A stretch of 64,000 bases of DNA, taken from positions 4,077,260 through 4,141,259 of the forward strand of contig CM024178.1 in assembly GCA_013433145.1 (NCBI GenBank), given 5' to 3'. Each line of letters starts with the position of its first letter. Position 1 is the first letter of the stretch. Shown here in pieces: positions 15,701 to 28,900 of this stretch. The position numbers and the translations under genes are program-made. The DNA is from Ascaris suum. Its lineage: Eukaryota > Nematoda > Chromadorea > Rhabditida > Ascarididae. Under the pieces are notes generated by a model. It ran no database searches. It saw only the letters and a program-made list of their open reading frames with translations, and was not told where the DNA came from.

Positions 15701-17068
15701 TGTTGCAGGTCTTTCGATGTGTGGCTGAGCTGGAATGCCCAATGGCTCAAGAATATCCTCCAAATCCCTTTGCGAGAATACCCTCGGCAATGCGGGAACT
15801 ACAACGGCCAATAAAAGCAAAAAGGCTACTCAACACGTTAAAAAAACACATTTATGAAAAAAATACTACGCTGCAATAACCAACCAGTACCTTGAAGTGA
15901 ATTCTTCGAAACGCTGAAAATTCTTTCACAGCATCGAAACGACCAATTAAGGCCACTAAAGAATTCAATCTGGGTTGTAGAAATCGCACTCCTATAAAAG
16001 GGAGAGTCGCGGAAATGCAGAAACATCCACACCACAAAATCAAATTTGCGAAGACCAATTAGTTGTTATAAAAGTTCCACCAGAAGCTAAGTTCCTCAGA
16101 AGCTTGCTAAGCGTAAGAAACCCTCCCTCCATTTCTCAGCTTTCTGATAACACTTCAGTAGCACCGAAATTTGGGTGAGATATTCAAACACAGCCAGCCG
16201 TTAGCTCGTTTCCTCTAATGTTGGTATCTTAAGTTCTCAATAAATATTTCGTTCTTCTTTCTTATTCAAATATGTAGAACGCAGCGTAAGAAGCGTACTT
16301 CCTAGCCGGAGACAGAACTCTCGAAAAAGTTTCAACTGTACTCCAAAACAGTGATCAACAAAGACCGCTGAATAATATGCGTAGGTTTTATCTCCTATCC
16401 CTTCCCCACCCCCCCCCCCTCACTAAGACACACCCTCGCAGTGCCATCAAATGCCACAAATTAACTAAGAAAAACTGGACCGATTCCGCGCAGAAATCTA
16501 ATGCTAGAAATGAAACTAAGCAAACAACGTGAAAAACGTATTTAGAAACACTGTTGCGCAAAAGTCTAAAGACGATATCATCTTTTCCCATGAACAAAAA
16601 ATCAGAGGGCGCAAATCTTGAGATGCCGGACGTTCACCTACTGGCAGTGGCGAAGGGTGGAAGAACAGGAACTATGCTCCACAACACCGGATCGATCTGA
16701 TCGTTGGAAATGAAATCATGCTAAGTACTTAACAAGCCGCGATTTCCTGTCTAAATGCAAGAAAGATGGTGGATAATGCAACCACCAATATCTGAGAAAC
16801 GAAAGAATCAATATGTTGTTATCACAGACAAATTTGCTTCATCCCTCCCCTCATCTGTAAAAGGCAAAAAAACTCGACAAAGAGTCAATAAAATTTCACT
16901 GAAAAGCGATAAATGAAGCAAGCACTTACGCGCTCCATTCTCTTGCGGTGCATTTCGAAGCAACATACGACGTCGTTCCTCCTCACGACGTCTCTTATCT
17001 TCACGCATTTCTGCTAACTTTTGCTTCTTCCGCTCCAGCTCCAACTTACGCTCTTCGGCTGTCGCCAT
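732..17068 (-). CDS. dyci-1: Cytoplasmic dynein intermediate chain (WD40 protein), 16 exons
   Basis: This subunit joins the dynein motor to its light chains and to dynactin. I place exons at 17068-16930, 15798-15677, 14556-14458 (end uncertain, 14464 possible), 14234-14124, 13185-12985, 12796-12656, 11580-11468, 10768-10631, 9270-9132, 7616-7443, 6519-6393, 6048-5933, 4531-4424, 3278-3179, 1937-1835 and 888-732. All phases agree, giving 695 aa, slightly longer than usual. Residues 1-40 are the charged N-terminal coil (start [16 protein letters not shown]) that binds dynactin p150. SKTTQTD near residue 164 is an LC8-type TQT site. [13 protein letters not shown] near 240 matches the roadblock-binding helix. 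The WD40 propeller follows from about residue 300, with blocks such as [37 protein letters not shown] and LDWTVKLWS. The C-terminus ends NLSPRQQW. Intron 2 appears to be GC-AG. The symbol is by homology to C. elegans; the assignment is secure, exact exon 3 and exon 12 borders less so. Confidence 0.93.
13657..13713. repeat. Short tandem duplication, 31-bp period
   Basis: Two adjacent copies of a unit beginning CAACCGATACATGC, inside a dynein intron. The copies are identical over about 25 bases. Confidence 0.85.
15529..15692 (-). repeat. Dynein exon 2/intron 2 segment with an inverted second copy at 25.5 kb
   Basis: The last few exon codons and the start of the intron reappear at 25521-25619 on the plus strand. 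Both copies share AACACGG(C/T)AAGTAACAC, GCTCTTTGTAAA, then GATTGTTGGTGGAAAGGG and GAGGAGATCTCTCCCCACG. The copy here has about 65 extra bases between two TAAA words, which the other copy lacks. Confidence 0.85.
15677..15798 (-). other. Dynein exon 2 with a GC splice donor
   Basis: The exon is needed to carry the frame from exon 1 (phase 1) to exon 3 (phase 0). It encodes the helix [14 protein letters not shown], which corresponds to the conserved region after the N-terminal coil. The acceptor is GTTGTAG. The only phase-0 donor with good flanks is GCAAGT directly after AACACG; the alternative TTT/GTAAAT a little downstream is also phase 0 but weak. GCAAGT is the usual GC-AG donor form. Confidence 0.7.
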
Positions 17069-17076
17069 CTTGCACT
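17069..17076 (-). promoter_or_regulatory. Possible trans-splice acceptor before the dynein start
   Basis: On the minus strand the sequence ATAATTTAG lies six bases before the ATG of the dynein gene, with no intervening donor. That arrangement is typical of spliced-leader acceptors in nematodes. It could also be the end of a 5' UTR intron. Confidence 0.4.
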
Positions 17077-19016
17077 AAATTATATAAATCAACTTCGAAT
17101 TCCGTTAATTTAACAACGAAGAAGTCGCATTAAGCAATGCATCACACATAATAATTTGTGAATGATGTTCCATATTCGCATATATTAGTGCAGCTAGGAA
17201 CTTTTATGTGGGCATCATCCATCCTATGCAGCCTACACGATCAATCAACCTTCCACCTATCGATGGACGGCAGGTTTCTGCAGCAAGCTAGATCTGAATG
17301 AAAACTAAAAAAATGTGGTTCTGTTGTGCCTGGAATTTGCAACAAGTTCTGCAATTTATTGAATGCTCCATACTGTCTACCACCCACGGGTAGACTAGGA
17401 TGATCCTCCGTTCGGGGTGCTACGCAAAGGCCACGTTAAGCGAGTCGACGTGCTTTACAGCAACGTATTGTACTGGTTCGCATTTTGTGTTGATCTGCTG
17501 TTTCTTCCACTTTCTTCAACCGCCATCTATGGCAAAATTTCCTTGCGAATATACAACTGCCTTAAAACTTTGTACCGGCAAGCAAATTATGCGACATCGC
17601 TGCTGAAGAGATTGTCAATCGAAACTTTCAAAGCATTATATCTTATTAATTAAAAAGACTGAGCCCCAAATGGGGTGCTACGTCACTTCAGTCTTGGTCG
17701 TTTCGGCTCCGGAAACCTGCATGCCAACTACAGAAGTTTCAACACTTTTCGTGTGTACAAATAAGGATAAGGACAGCTGCGAGAAATGCTGCTTGCACAA
17801 TTTGTGCAAGATCGTGCATAATTTTCTTCGCGACTTGAATACGGAATTGGTTAACATGTTGCATTTGGCGAAAATTGCGATCGGACGTCTTTTGGGTAAA
17901 AAGACGAATTCTTGGGTAGGGAACTGCAAGACCTATCATCGGCTATAAAAACGCACCGCTCAAAACTTTTTTCAGGTTTTGTAATAATTAAGCGATCGAT
18001 GATTTTGGGAATATGCTTTAAATGAGTAACGAAACCAAAATGAATGGAGAAATGCGAGCATTCTATCAGGCTAGGCAGTAGTCCCATCCGTCATTGCTTT
18101 AGGCCTATCTTCCGAGCTTGCTGAGAAAAGTATGCGACTAAACCGCTCTTTAATTTGGATCAGAAGATGAACATGGGACAAGAAAAGCAGCGGCTTAATG
18201 GTTGGAGGAGATTCAGAAGATGAACATGGGACAAGAAAAGCAGCGGCTCTAATGAAGGCAAAGTGTACCATAGTGAATGTGCCAGAAACAAAGAGCCCAT
18301 CCTGCTAATCCCTCTGCTAGAGAAGCGGTTGAGAGCAGGAAGGAGGGAACCAAGGGTAAGTGGCTTATTTCTTGCTATTTCGATTTTAGGTTCGCTCCCC
18401 CTTCCATAAAGCTTATTCTTAAATTAGCCAGAAGTTCGACAGAGCTGAGCGATGCAAAACTTCCTGCAAAAAGGAACAGACGATTACTGTTCTTCACGCC
18501 TAAGCAATCCGTTCATTGTTGCGATATTGAAGCTGTGGATGGCTGTGATACATCCCTCTTTTTCTCCGTCACACAAAAGGGGTCGAGGAGGAAGCCCTCC
18601 TGACAATTTCGTCAAATGAAGTCCGTAACCTCGAGCTTTGCCCTTCCGATTGACTCGAAACTTCCGACGGCTCTTATTCGAAATTCTCTGGTCTCTCCGA
18701 CTTGATATATTAAGAAAGAGAAAATTCAGCCCGTTTTTACTGAAAATTTTGCATTTTTCAAACGAATCCTCCTCATATAAGTTCTACCTTCTTACCTCTT
18801 TAGATGTTTGACCACGACTACTGCCGACAAGTATGCGCAAGCAAGGAAGCGATCACGAAGAGACAGCAAGCAAGCCAATAGAGTCTAGCGAAGCAAACAT
18901 GTTTGAGTAAGCAAACAGCCTTGCAGGAAAGGACAACAAGCAAAAGTTTATAAGCATTCAAATTCTTTGGCTAAGAAAATATCTGCTTAAGGCGTACAAA
19001 TTCTCTTGAAGTGAAA
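17077..19016. other. Intergenic, 5' flank of the dynein gene
   Basis: Several short open frames occur on both strands, but none has a recognisable domain or a convincing set of splice sites. A 35-bp repeat pair sits at 18161-18248. The frame at about 18390-18600 after a GATTTTAG acceptor is open but unsupported. Confidence 0.4.
18161..18248. repeat. 35-bp direct repeat pair
   Basis: Two identical 35-bp copies (18161-18195 and 18214-18248, beginning CAGAAGATGAACATGG) are separated by 18 bases. No flanking inverted repeats or target duplication are apparent. Confidence 0.9.
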
Positions 19017-20482
19017 ATGACGCTAGCTGATGAGATTTCAGGTTGCGCTTCTATTAGAGGTGACCTCTTCAGTGGAAGGTTAGTTTTTGCGAATCTATCA
19101 GATATGCAAACCTTCATAGACGCAGAATTCTTGGAAGAAACCTGGCAAGCAAATGAATGGGAGAAAACAAGTGGCGCAAGCGGCCGATGCATTAACGAAC
19201 GAAACGCAAATAGCCAGCGCAAGTGAGCATGGCGCAAACGACCGCACAAGCTGAAAACTATCACCTTGTGTTGTTATAATGCAACTACACAACAGTGTTC
19301 CACGCAGATATAACCAAGGCCGTTCAACACAAAAAAAGCAAAGGGAAATTCGCGAGCTTCAATAAGCTTGGTCACTCCCCCTCTCCCCACCTCACTCCGC
19401 AGGCTCGCGGGTAGTCAGACCTTGGAAGGCGATGCAGATACGCGACGGGTGAATGCAGAACTACTTATTAGTAATAGCAGAGACCGTCGCGCTGCTTGCC
19501 GCGTCATTAGGGAGTGCGAACGGCATTTACATAAAGACACTTTCGCATTGGAACCAGTTTTAGCGCAGCAAATAGAAGCAAACCTACCTAAAATTAAGGC
19601 CGTTAACTTTTCTGTTCGGGTATAAGAGGGAATTTAGTCGAGATCGTCCACCCATCTACGGCCTGTAATTTTTTAAAACGAATGTGAACGCAAGACAGGG
19701 GGCAGAAAACATTTTCTCACAGATGCTCTAAATGGCAAATACACTAAGAATTCATTCAATATCAGAAAATAAAGAACGCATGCACAACTAAAAGCAACGA
19801 TTTGCAAGCGTGTGGGTAAGACCATTCGTCAGATCCAACATCCCTCATCTAAAAAGACCGCGACGCACATGACCATTCTTACCATGCGCCTCTAAGGGCA
19901 AAAGACTTAGAGAACATCCACACGTAGACGTTGCACGAAAGAAGAGGATTTGCCGAGATAGCACATGTTCCCCGTCCCCCTTCCCCGAGGCTATCACGGC
20001 CCTCGTAGGAAATCAGTGTGAGGAAAATAGGAAACTGTAAAAAGCAATAACTGCAAAGATGTTGGAGGCGCCGATAGAAGCAAGAAAAGCTCAGCTTCTG
20101 ATCTCAGAGTCGGAGACCACTTTTCTATAGACCGGAAATCAGGGTTGAGCAGAAAATTCCTGCTTCACAGACTCCAGTGAAGACTAGCTCGTAGCCAAAG
20201 AGAATGATGGCCGTCAACAGCGCTACATCATACTAGGGGACAACGACGCGATGGCACGCACTGCTTGGATTGATGAGGGGCTCACCGCGTCCCTGTCCTG
20301 CCCAACTCGCACCCACTGGACAGATACCCCATACTGCCCATCATGACGTTCTCCTTCAAAAAATTTTGCTACTATGCATGCAGCAAATAAAAATATACGA
20401 AACTTGTTATGATCAGCTTGGCAGGGAATCAGTTTATAGGCTCAAAGAGGTCGCTGGGTTTATAAGAGAGCTGAAACGATGA
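19017..20482 (+). CDS. Candidate small three-exon gene, unknown function
   Basis: I do not recognise the product. The exons are 19017-19078 (ATG, donor AAG/GTTAGT), 19403-19619 (acceptor CTCCGCAG, donor CGG/GTATAAG) and 20384-20482 (acceptor CATGCAG, stop TGA). Phases 2 and 0 match, giving 125 aa. The middle exon reads as a charged helical segment (for example RRAACRVIRECERHLHKD, then VLAQQIEANLPKIKAVN), and the last as QIKIYETCYDQLGRES. There is no signal peptide or membrane segment. The evidence is only compatible splice sites and protein-like composition, so chance remains possible. It diverges from the dynein gene across about 2 kb, and its promoter is not obvious. Confidence 0.3.
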
Positions 20483-23400
20483 GCGATCAGGGCATGTACA
20501 GTTTGTAAGTTAACCAAGAGTAATAGACGACAGTATCAAAGACAAAAGATGACATCAGCGGAACCGTTCGATGGATGACAGAAATAGTGCACGGTGGGTA
20601 GTACACTCTCTTGGTTATGTACTTGAATGTGGAGGATGTAAGGTGATCCTCATGCAATAAGGGTGTTTTCAGCAGAGGTTTGTTATTTCTATCCCGCAAA
20701 GCATCGCTTCCCTTCTGGTGAAATGCATCGCTCTTTGTAAATGCCTCCAGTTACGAAATTAGTGCTTATCGTCTATCATCGAAACGTCGTCATTCCACGT
20801 GGTTGGTGGGAACTTATCGTCTTATCGCAAAGCTTATGGTCAGCTTATCACTAATCAAAATGCATCGATGAAATGCACCACTATAAACTCTCTTTTGCAA
20901 TCGCCTCCGCCAACTTTGTTGGTGATGGCAATTATGGTAATTTTAAATGTGCATCAATGCGCTTTCCTTGCCTATTTCATCAGCTCCTGGACCATCGTTG
21001 GATGCAGGTAGCATCTTCAAGCCCCTCCCCAAACCTTCCTCTTTGCTCTCTTCTCCCCCTTTATTTTCTTGTCTCAAATAGTGACAGCCTCAATTTTACA
21101 AGCAACATTCGCCTAAATTAGCGGCATCCGCCATGGAAATTCTCTTGATGTCGGCATAACGGATCTCGAAAATAGAATATGCAGACAAATGGAAAGGCAC
21201 TACGTTCCCGCCATAGAGTTTTATAAAGGGAGAACTCTTCCTTTAAACTACGTGAAAAGCGTCCAACATTGCATTTCCCACGAAATCGGTACCTCAAAAA
21301 TCCAACGTCCCACACAATCAGCTTTCTCAAGTGGCTGACTTCCCGTACAGCTGCCGCATCTAACCGCATTATAAGCACCAATAAATGTATAACTCACTTT
21401 TAAACAACCATTTCAAAAAATATTCCACGCAAACTTGTAGCCCCATTGTGTCGCGATTAACCCGGTCTGGATAAACGCGACCCCTGCCGACTACATCCTG
21501 GCTCGGTAGATCGCGGCATGGGAATGCACAGCACGAAAGGGCGGGGTGTTGGGGATCGCCAACAGGAACACCCCTTTTGATACTACTGACGATTTAGCAA
21601 ATGTTCAGAGGAAATTCCGATAGGTTAGAAACGCAGAGTGGGCAGACGCCACTCTGGCTAAGCCTCACGTTTAGATAAAACCTACAAAACTTCAAGCAAA
21701 ACACTCGTTAATGAGCCACAGCCGGCCAGTAACGGAACAAAATTGATGGCGAATCTTAGGAGATGGAATCTGGGAGGATGCAGCCACTGTCCGGACCTAG
21801 ATGTCTGATAAAAACTTGGCCGGACCACCTCGGACGAAGGGATGAAGTGGTTGGACGGCATTCACTGTAGCTACGCTCGTTGCCTCAATAATGTCCCCCT
21901 TCTCCTCATGGCACCAATCCATAAAGAGCAATGAATCCCAATAAATTCATAAGGAAAGAACGATGAATGCTAATAAACTCATAAAATGCCCCGCTCCATA
22001 GAAAGGGGATGACAGATCCCAATGAAATTCACGACTGCATATCAAGCTTTTGCAGCCTTTCTTCAACTGCACACAGCTTTCAGGTTTTTCAAACCTTTTC
22101 CTTATTTCCGCGCGCGCATGCACGATGATTGCCCTCATTCAGTTTCAGCGACTAACGGTGAAATGGATTCATCTGTGGCCCCTCCCTTGATATCTCATCT
22201 GATATGAAATCCTTACAAGCATGATTTCATCTACGGGGAGGGGAGGGAGTAGAGAGGGAGCGGCAGAAGAGGAATTAACGTTTTGCTCACTGTAAATTTC
22301 AATAACCTCTCGAATTCCTAGAGAAGGCGCACCTACATCAACTCCCAAAATCACAAGACTCCGTGAACTGTCGTAATGATTTTGACAAGCGGATCACAAG
22401 GCAGACAACACGCCTCAAGGTGATGTGCTCTATCGGTATTCCTTCATGTGTTTTTGTCAATGAAAACTCCAACTGCTTGAATATTTGTTTTCTCTTCTTC
22501 AAAAGCACAACTCACTGCAAACAAATGCATACAAAAATGAGTAACCTCGCATTAGTGCCGCCCCTTTTACCAAGTGGATCGGGTAACTTTGTGCCACCCC
22601 CGCTCCCTCGTCCTTCCCCTCCCCCTACCTACCTAGTACAATACCACACAAGGCACGGTTACGAAATGTAGGTTCATATAGTCACAAAATTCGATGGGTT
22701 TAATCTGCATCGAAGAACGCCCCTCTAAACGTATTTTCTTTTCTACTGGCTTGCCTTCTGGATGATTTACCGATGAATCGCGATGCATAAGAAGGTCTTG
22801 CTTATCTGATCGAATGTGGGGGGAAACGGGTTTTGTGGTTGCGGGACTTGAGAGGTTCCTTTTTAGAGAGAGAGAGATATTATCAAAGGTCCTATGATTG
22901 CTTGTGAATATATTTTTATGAGCGGTTGGTCCAATAAGCGGATGTCCAAAAATACGGCCTCTCTAGTACATTTCAACAACACAACATTTCTTTGGATGTC
23001 GGGTACGCCATTTCACTCCTTGATGCCTAGAATTATATAATGAAACAGATCATCAACCCTAGCACCCAATATCAGCATTATTTAATTACTGCACTATCCC
23101 TATCTCAACAATAATTGCACATCATAATAATATAATGCAAAAATATAGATTAAATTGCTCGCTGGGATTTGCTGAAGAGGCTCTCATACTGTGATCTGAT
23201 AAATACAGTAATAAACTAGTAGAAAAGTAAGTTGTAAGTTTTTTGGAGGAAAGAGGTTTTGAAATGAGGTCATTTGATGTGTCCCCTAAAACGATTCTTT
23301 GATAAGATAAAGCCATCCTTTCCACTGGTAAGTTCTATCAAGTGTCTTTTGCATGGGAAATATTTCCTTTCTTAGATCTATCGATAAATTTCTTAATTAT

Positions 23401-25467
23401 GGGAAACAAAAAGGTACCTATAGTTTTTCACGTGAAAGAAATAATTTAAATATTGCTGAAAATATTTTACAATGTAGTAGATTTAGTTGCTAAAAGAAGT
23501 TGCACCTGAGGTTACTAACATCTCTAAACATGAGCAACTTTTAGGCACACTTATGAAAGGTTGCTTGCCAACAAAAGAAACAGTGTGCATAAGACCAAGT
23601 TGCAAGCATCGAAACCAATTCACCTCCTCCAACGCCAGGTCTCTCCCAACCAGGTTGACAAACCCCGCATACCAATACAGTGTTGAGGGATGAAACCAGG
23701 TAAAGAACCACCTACAAAATGCCTCAGCACAAACCGAGAACCTCGTCTCTTTCTCTTCTAAGAATAGACAGCTGCAGCATACAGCTCTAGTGGATAATTT
23801 CGTCAATCACTGCGTCTTTCTCATTTCCCTTCTATCTTAGTCGACACTTGCATTTCGCACTCTCTCAGTTTTGTCGTTTTCTCTGCCACTGCCGGTTCTC
23901 CATCTTGAAACATAAGTCAGCTTTATTCATTGTTGCTGTGCCTTAACCGATCATTGCACATTAGACAACTATTCTAACTTATTCAAATTCAAAAATTATT
24001 CAGCACTTAAATATCATAATTCCGTTGTCAACTCCTGTCCTTATTAATTTGCATATTTAATGACGATTCACCCGGCTGTCCGTTCGTTCAGTTGGTAGAC
24101 GCAGTTGAATAGCATGCAGGTGACGTTATAAAAACATAGATCTACAAGCAGATGTCTGCCGCCGTCTGTGTCTGTCTGCCTGCAGAGAGCGTGTCTGTCT
24201 GTTGGTGATTTGCGCCTCTCTGAACGACTCAGCGAAACCCACCCTCCATCAACCGCTCACTACTTCCTCCAAATATATGTGGTCCGTTATTTCCACCGTA
24301 TTCAAAAGAGCAATCAACGCCCCTGGATGGCGTTTATGAGAAGCGCAACCAGAATCCCCGCCTATTTTATTTCATTCTTTCTCTAGTTGTCGACGACTCT
24401 CTTATCTCTCCGTTCCCTTTTTCTCTGCGCACCGCACGACGCATAATGGCGTATGCACACAAGGGCACTTCCATCGAATACAAAGATCAACTTTAGAACC
24501 AAATTTGAAATTATTCAAATGATGCAGCACAAATGACGAAATATTCCAGAAACGCCATTGTGGAATCTGGCGCTCATGCAAATCCAATTCCTGTAATTAT
24601 TGCCCGTTGGGTCGATGGTGGCGAAAATTTCACTCAATTACACAATGGCACACAGGCGTTACTCGGAGTCCATATGAGCTATTTGATGGCCACCGGAAGC
24701 GTAATCACGACAGGTAGCAATGGATACCTGGTTTATACAATTACATGCTTCGATCTGTCCTCTCAGAATCGAGAGTGGAGTCCACATCTGATAGGATCCT
24801 TTTTTTCCACTCACCCTCACGCGTCACTTATCAGTGAGACCGAGTGATAACGACACACGTTTTGGATCGAATGGTTCGGGTGCAAAACGCAGCAACGATA
24901 GGAAAATTGCTTCTGAAAAGTAGGTGAAGTAACCAATGAATTTGTGAATATCGAGCAAAAGTTTTGAGCACTAAATTATCCCAGCAAAAGCCCTCTGATG
25001 GAATATTCCAGCAAAGTGACCAGTTCAAAGAATGAGCTTTACCTTTTGATGATTTTGTGATCCCAAACATACCGAGTAAGAGCATGCAACGAAATAATAA
25101 GTCTTTGACGATGAGAGTGCATCAACTGTTGCATTATGAAATCACATAATTCGATAAGAATAGTAAGTCAAAAATGAACATATTTGAGAGGTGAGAGACA
25201 TAAACGTGGGGAATAGAAAGTGCTCACATATCAACAACTGCCATCATATTTTATGTTCGTGTCGTTTTAGAAACGAGCATTTGCTTTCTGACCGTAGAAA
25301 TGACAGCGATGCTGCACTTGGGAAATTTTCACTGAAAGTTTTGATATTTGGTGCAAAAAATTCTCCACTGTTTCTTTAGAAATTCGCTATTTTCTCGTTA
25401 AAAATCTCCGATTTGTTAATTAGGCGAATCTTTGTCGCGGAAAGCGAATTGCAGTCGTTCCACACGT
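20483..25467. other. Intergenic, no supported gene
   Basis: The stretch has many short open frames and pyrimidine-rich tracts. The longest readable piece is about 24533-24847 on the plus strand (104 codons), but a second frame is open over much of the same bases, and no domain is seen. A TCTGTCTG-rich patch lies at about 24155-24205. Confidence 0.4.
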
Positions 25468-25497
25468 ATCTTAAATCATCAATTGATGATTTAAGAT
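25468..25497. repeat. Perfect 30-bp palindrome
   Basis: The sequence is identical to its reverse complement, centred on CAATTG, and is followed by further ATCAATTGATGAT words up to about 25520. It lies immediately before the duplicated dynein fragment. It can fold as a cruciform and may mark a rearrangement point. Confidence 0.85.
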
Positions 25498-25520
25498 CAA
25501 TTGATGATGATCTAAGATCA

Positions 25521-25619
25521 ATCGATTTGAACACGGTAAGTAACACCAATGCTCTTTGTAAAGACGGCAGACTTTTTCTTGATTGTTGGTGGAAAGGGTG
25601 GAGGAGATCTCTCCCCACG
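25521..25619 (+). repeat. Partial inverted copy of the dynein exon 2/intron 2 boundary
   Basis: This stretch matches the dynein segment at 15529-15692 on the opposite strand with a few substitutions and one internal gap of about 65 bases flanked by TAAA, consistent with a microhomology deletion in one copy. Here the donor reads GTAAGT instead of GCAAGT. No neighbouring dynein coding sequence is copied with it, so it is either a small duplication or a dispersed repeat that forms part of the dynein exon. Confidence 0.8.
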
Positions 25620-25925
25620 CTACACAGATGGAGGAAGAAAGCACTTTTGTGATACGTATAGGTTATACATAGTGCAACAAAGCACGTGAGGTGGAAGGAG
25701 AGGTGGAGGCAGGTATTAAGAAGTAGCAGTACTCTGTGTCCACTCGTTAGACGCAAAACAGAAAGTGGAAGACAATACCAAACTTTTCATGCCGTTTTTG
25801 TCTACCACGCCGATGTATGACAGAGTATCGGATGCTAGGCTGGTCATTCCAAAATTTGATGGTGATCGGTAGTAATGTACCCTTGTAATGCGAAGAATCT
25901 GGTTGCTTTTCATGAAGAACTCCCT

Positions 25926-25944
25926 CCCCCCCCCCCCCCCCCCC
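25926..25944. repeat. Poly-C tract of 19 bases
   Basis: An uninterrupted run of C on the plus strand. Shorter C or G runs recur near 16409, 41784, 43828 and 58866. Such runs are prone to length errors in sequencing. Confidence 0.9.
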
Positions 25945-28900
25945 ACCGCGCTTGTGAAGTATATCAGAGTTCTTTGTTGCATCAAAAGTTCAACACAAGA
26001 CGACGAAACAATCATTTCCGTTGACAGAAGCGTGAAAGGGCAAAAAAAGAAGAGATTATACTGAGATGGGTTAAGCAGCGTTTGCAGTTATTACAGATAC
26101 CCTACGGAGTTTTTTGATGCTGATGTAACTGCATTGGAAAGTTTGTTCGCACAAACGACAGCTGACGTAAGTCAAGCCTGACTTATACAATCAGTGACGA
26201 GCATACTTCTCCTCGTCCCCTCCCTACTCTCGATCTACCCCATCCCCTCACCCTCAAGCAACTCAGTGAATATATAAGTAGAAAGAGAATACATGGATGA
26301 GACGATACTGAAATTGAAAAATGATGGAGAGATTTATATGGGAAAATCCGTGATTTTCAGAAGGTGCTTAAATGAAGAATAAAAAAGGCAATGAAAAATA
26401 TTTACAGTATGCGAACAGCACAGTTTTTTTTGCCTCGTTGGTCATAAGGATGTACAAAACTGTGGCTGTTGACTTATATTATGGAAAATTGCAGTTGGCC
26501 GTTGATAATGGATGTGATCGATGAAGGAACAATGAATTCGAGGATAACGGATACATGATAATCAACATTGTTAGAGCTGTATTGAATTCTCGAAATTATG
26601 CAATTCTTTGCACTTTTCCATGGAAAACGCTAATAAATATGGATTTCAATTGAAACGTTCCTTCATAGCTCGCAATAATGGAACTTTACTTTCATTACTT
26701 TACTTTCTCCATTACAATTGATTTTCTTTGATTTTTGTTGTTCTCAAATCAACAACAATGATCTCACCCTCGTATGTTGAATTTCCCGTAGGTAATGAAA
26801 TTTTCGGTTTAATTAGCGACTTTCATCGTTTATGACGTCATTTATTGCGCGATTTGCACATTAGTTGTCATTTTAATAGTCTTAATTTACAGCATTATGA
26901 AAATCCACTGCTGAATTTCTAATTGATGAAACCTCCACTCTACAACATAGTGCTCTCCGCATGGATCACAATGAAAAAGGAGAGATTTAGATAAGTGGGG
27001 AAGGCGCTAAAGGATTTGGCACGATATGTATTCTTGCAATCTTGCTTGTCACACCAATTAGCAAATCGATTCGTAACAAACAGTTAAAGCAGCCCAATTC
27101 ATGTATTTATCGAATGATCGCTCGCACAAATCTCTTGCAAAGCATTTTTAATGTCGCAAAACCGAACAGTGTATGGTGCAGCCGAAGCGAATGCAAAACA
27201 CATGCAAATTTATATCTGCATATTTGATCCTATAAACCCGTGAGACGCTATTGCAATAAATAGCTTTAGTTGTTTCCGAGTTGAGACTGCAGGACGGACA
27301 AGCATACACACAGACAAACATTACAGGCATATACATATACAGGTACGCAGTTAACCTTACGAACCCTGTAGAAGCACACAAAAGTCTTTAACTCATTTCG
27401 ACTAGCCATAACATATACACGTATCGTTAGCTTGACAAGCAGTTGGCAAAGGGCACTCCCATAGTGTCGCTTCAAGCTTCGAACCTCTGGAAAACACAAA
27501 ATTCGAAGTTGTTTATGCAGTAAGAAGGACTCTCTCTTAGAGCAAGCTAGTGAGCAAATAATCCTGTATTCGCGGGTTAGAATTTAAATAACCACGAGAA
27601 TAAAGTTGGTAGAATAAGAAAAAAACGATGAAAAGTAGATGCCAGCAATCTTCATCATATCGCTCATTATCGGAAACAAAACTTCCGCCCAAGAATGACG
27701 ATAATTAGCAGCCCTGGCCCTCTATTAAATCACATACGGTATTTTGCAGTCCTTCTAAGTGTGTTGAATACCTACACAATAAGAATTGACTTTTTTCTTA
27801 AACATGCAGATTCCACTGAATGCCTTCATTGTAATATGGATTCTTCTATAAGAGTATGGAAAGAGGCATTCGTGAAGTGGAATACTACCATTGAATGCGC
27901 CTTTTTCAGCACCGTTCATATAGTGCCCCTCGATAGAAAATATCATCGCATCCCACAGTTGTCATCGCCGAATATTGTTGTGTTCGTTGAAGATCGAGTC
28001 TAAGACACTTGCAAGAATATAAGCATAATTTTCTTATGAAGTGTTCCTTCACCTAGATTAACGGTTGCTTTCATCTTCAATACCTCCACAGCACTCTTGC
28101 CTCATAAGTTCGATCAAGTTGTTCCTCTGTAGATTTTTCATTTGATCGTTACTTAATTTTATTTCATTTCCCATTTTTTTGCTTCTCTCATTTAGGTATT
28201 TCACTCTCATTTAGCTCTTCACTCTTCTCTTTTTCCTTTTATTTCCTTCTCTTTTAATCTTTGATTCTTTGAAAATGCTCGCTTTGCCAGTGATTTTATG
28301 AGTCAAAGCAACTTGATCTTGATGCGAAATAGGTCTCTCTCCAAAACGCACACATTCTTGAAGAATTATCCATTTTATTATATTGCATATGACTGTGTCT
28401 GTCTTCATGAGTTCACCGTTCCACAGTAATCACTCAGATAAAAATCGTTGTCTTTTCATTCGAGCCTTGTCCGGCACTGTAAAACGCATATAGTGTCACC
28501 CTGCCAAATGCGTTTCCCCAGTAGCTTTAATTCTACAGGAAAATGCATCTAAGTATAACCAAGATGATTTACGGTGGGCGTCAGAGCTTCGCGCACTTCG
28601 GCGCGTTTTCCTTTTTTTTCAGCACTGAACCTTTTACTTGATGAAAAACTTGTGACCTAAAAGTTTAAAGCGAAGTTTTGCATGAGAAATGAGTGGTTAC
28701 ACTCGTTCAGCTAGCCGACATCCAAAGTCGACAACAGACGAATCAAATTTCATTACCGTGATGTCTGTGACTAGAAGTTAAGGTACACACGGGCAGACAC
28801 ATGCATACACAGGCAGAAAGACACTTGTAATTCTTATTTATAAGCACCGCAAAATGGGCAAATAGAAAAGTAAACGAGTAGCATAGAGTCTTGCGAAGTA

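Noticed and set aside
17221..17950. Decayed reverse transcriptase or other mobile element (phrases like FCSKLDL next to several open frames).
   Set aside because: No catalytic motif, no terminal repeats, and the order of motifs does not fit any polymerase.
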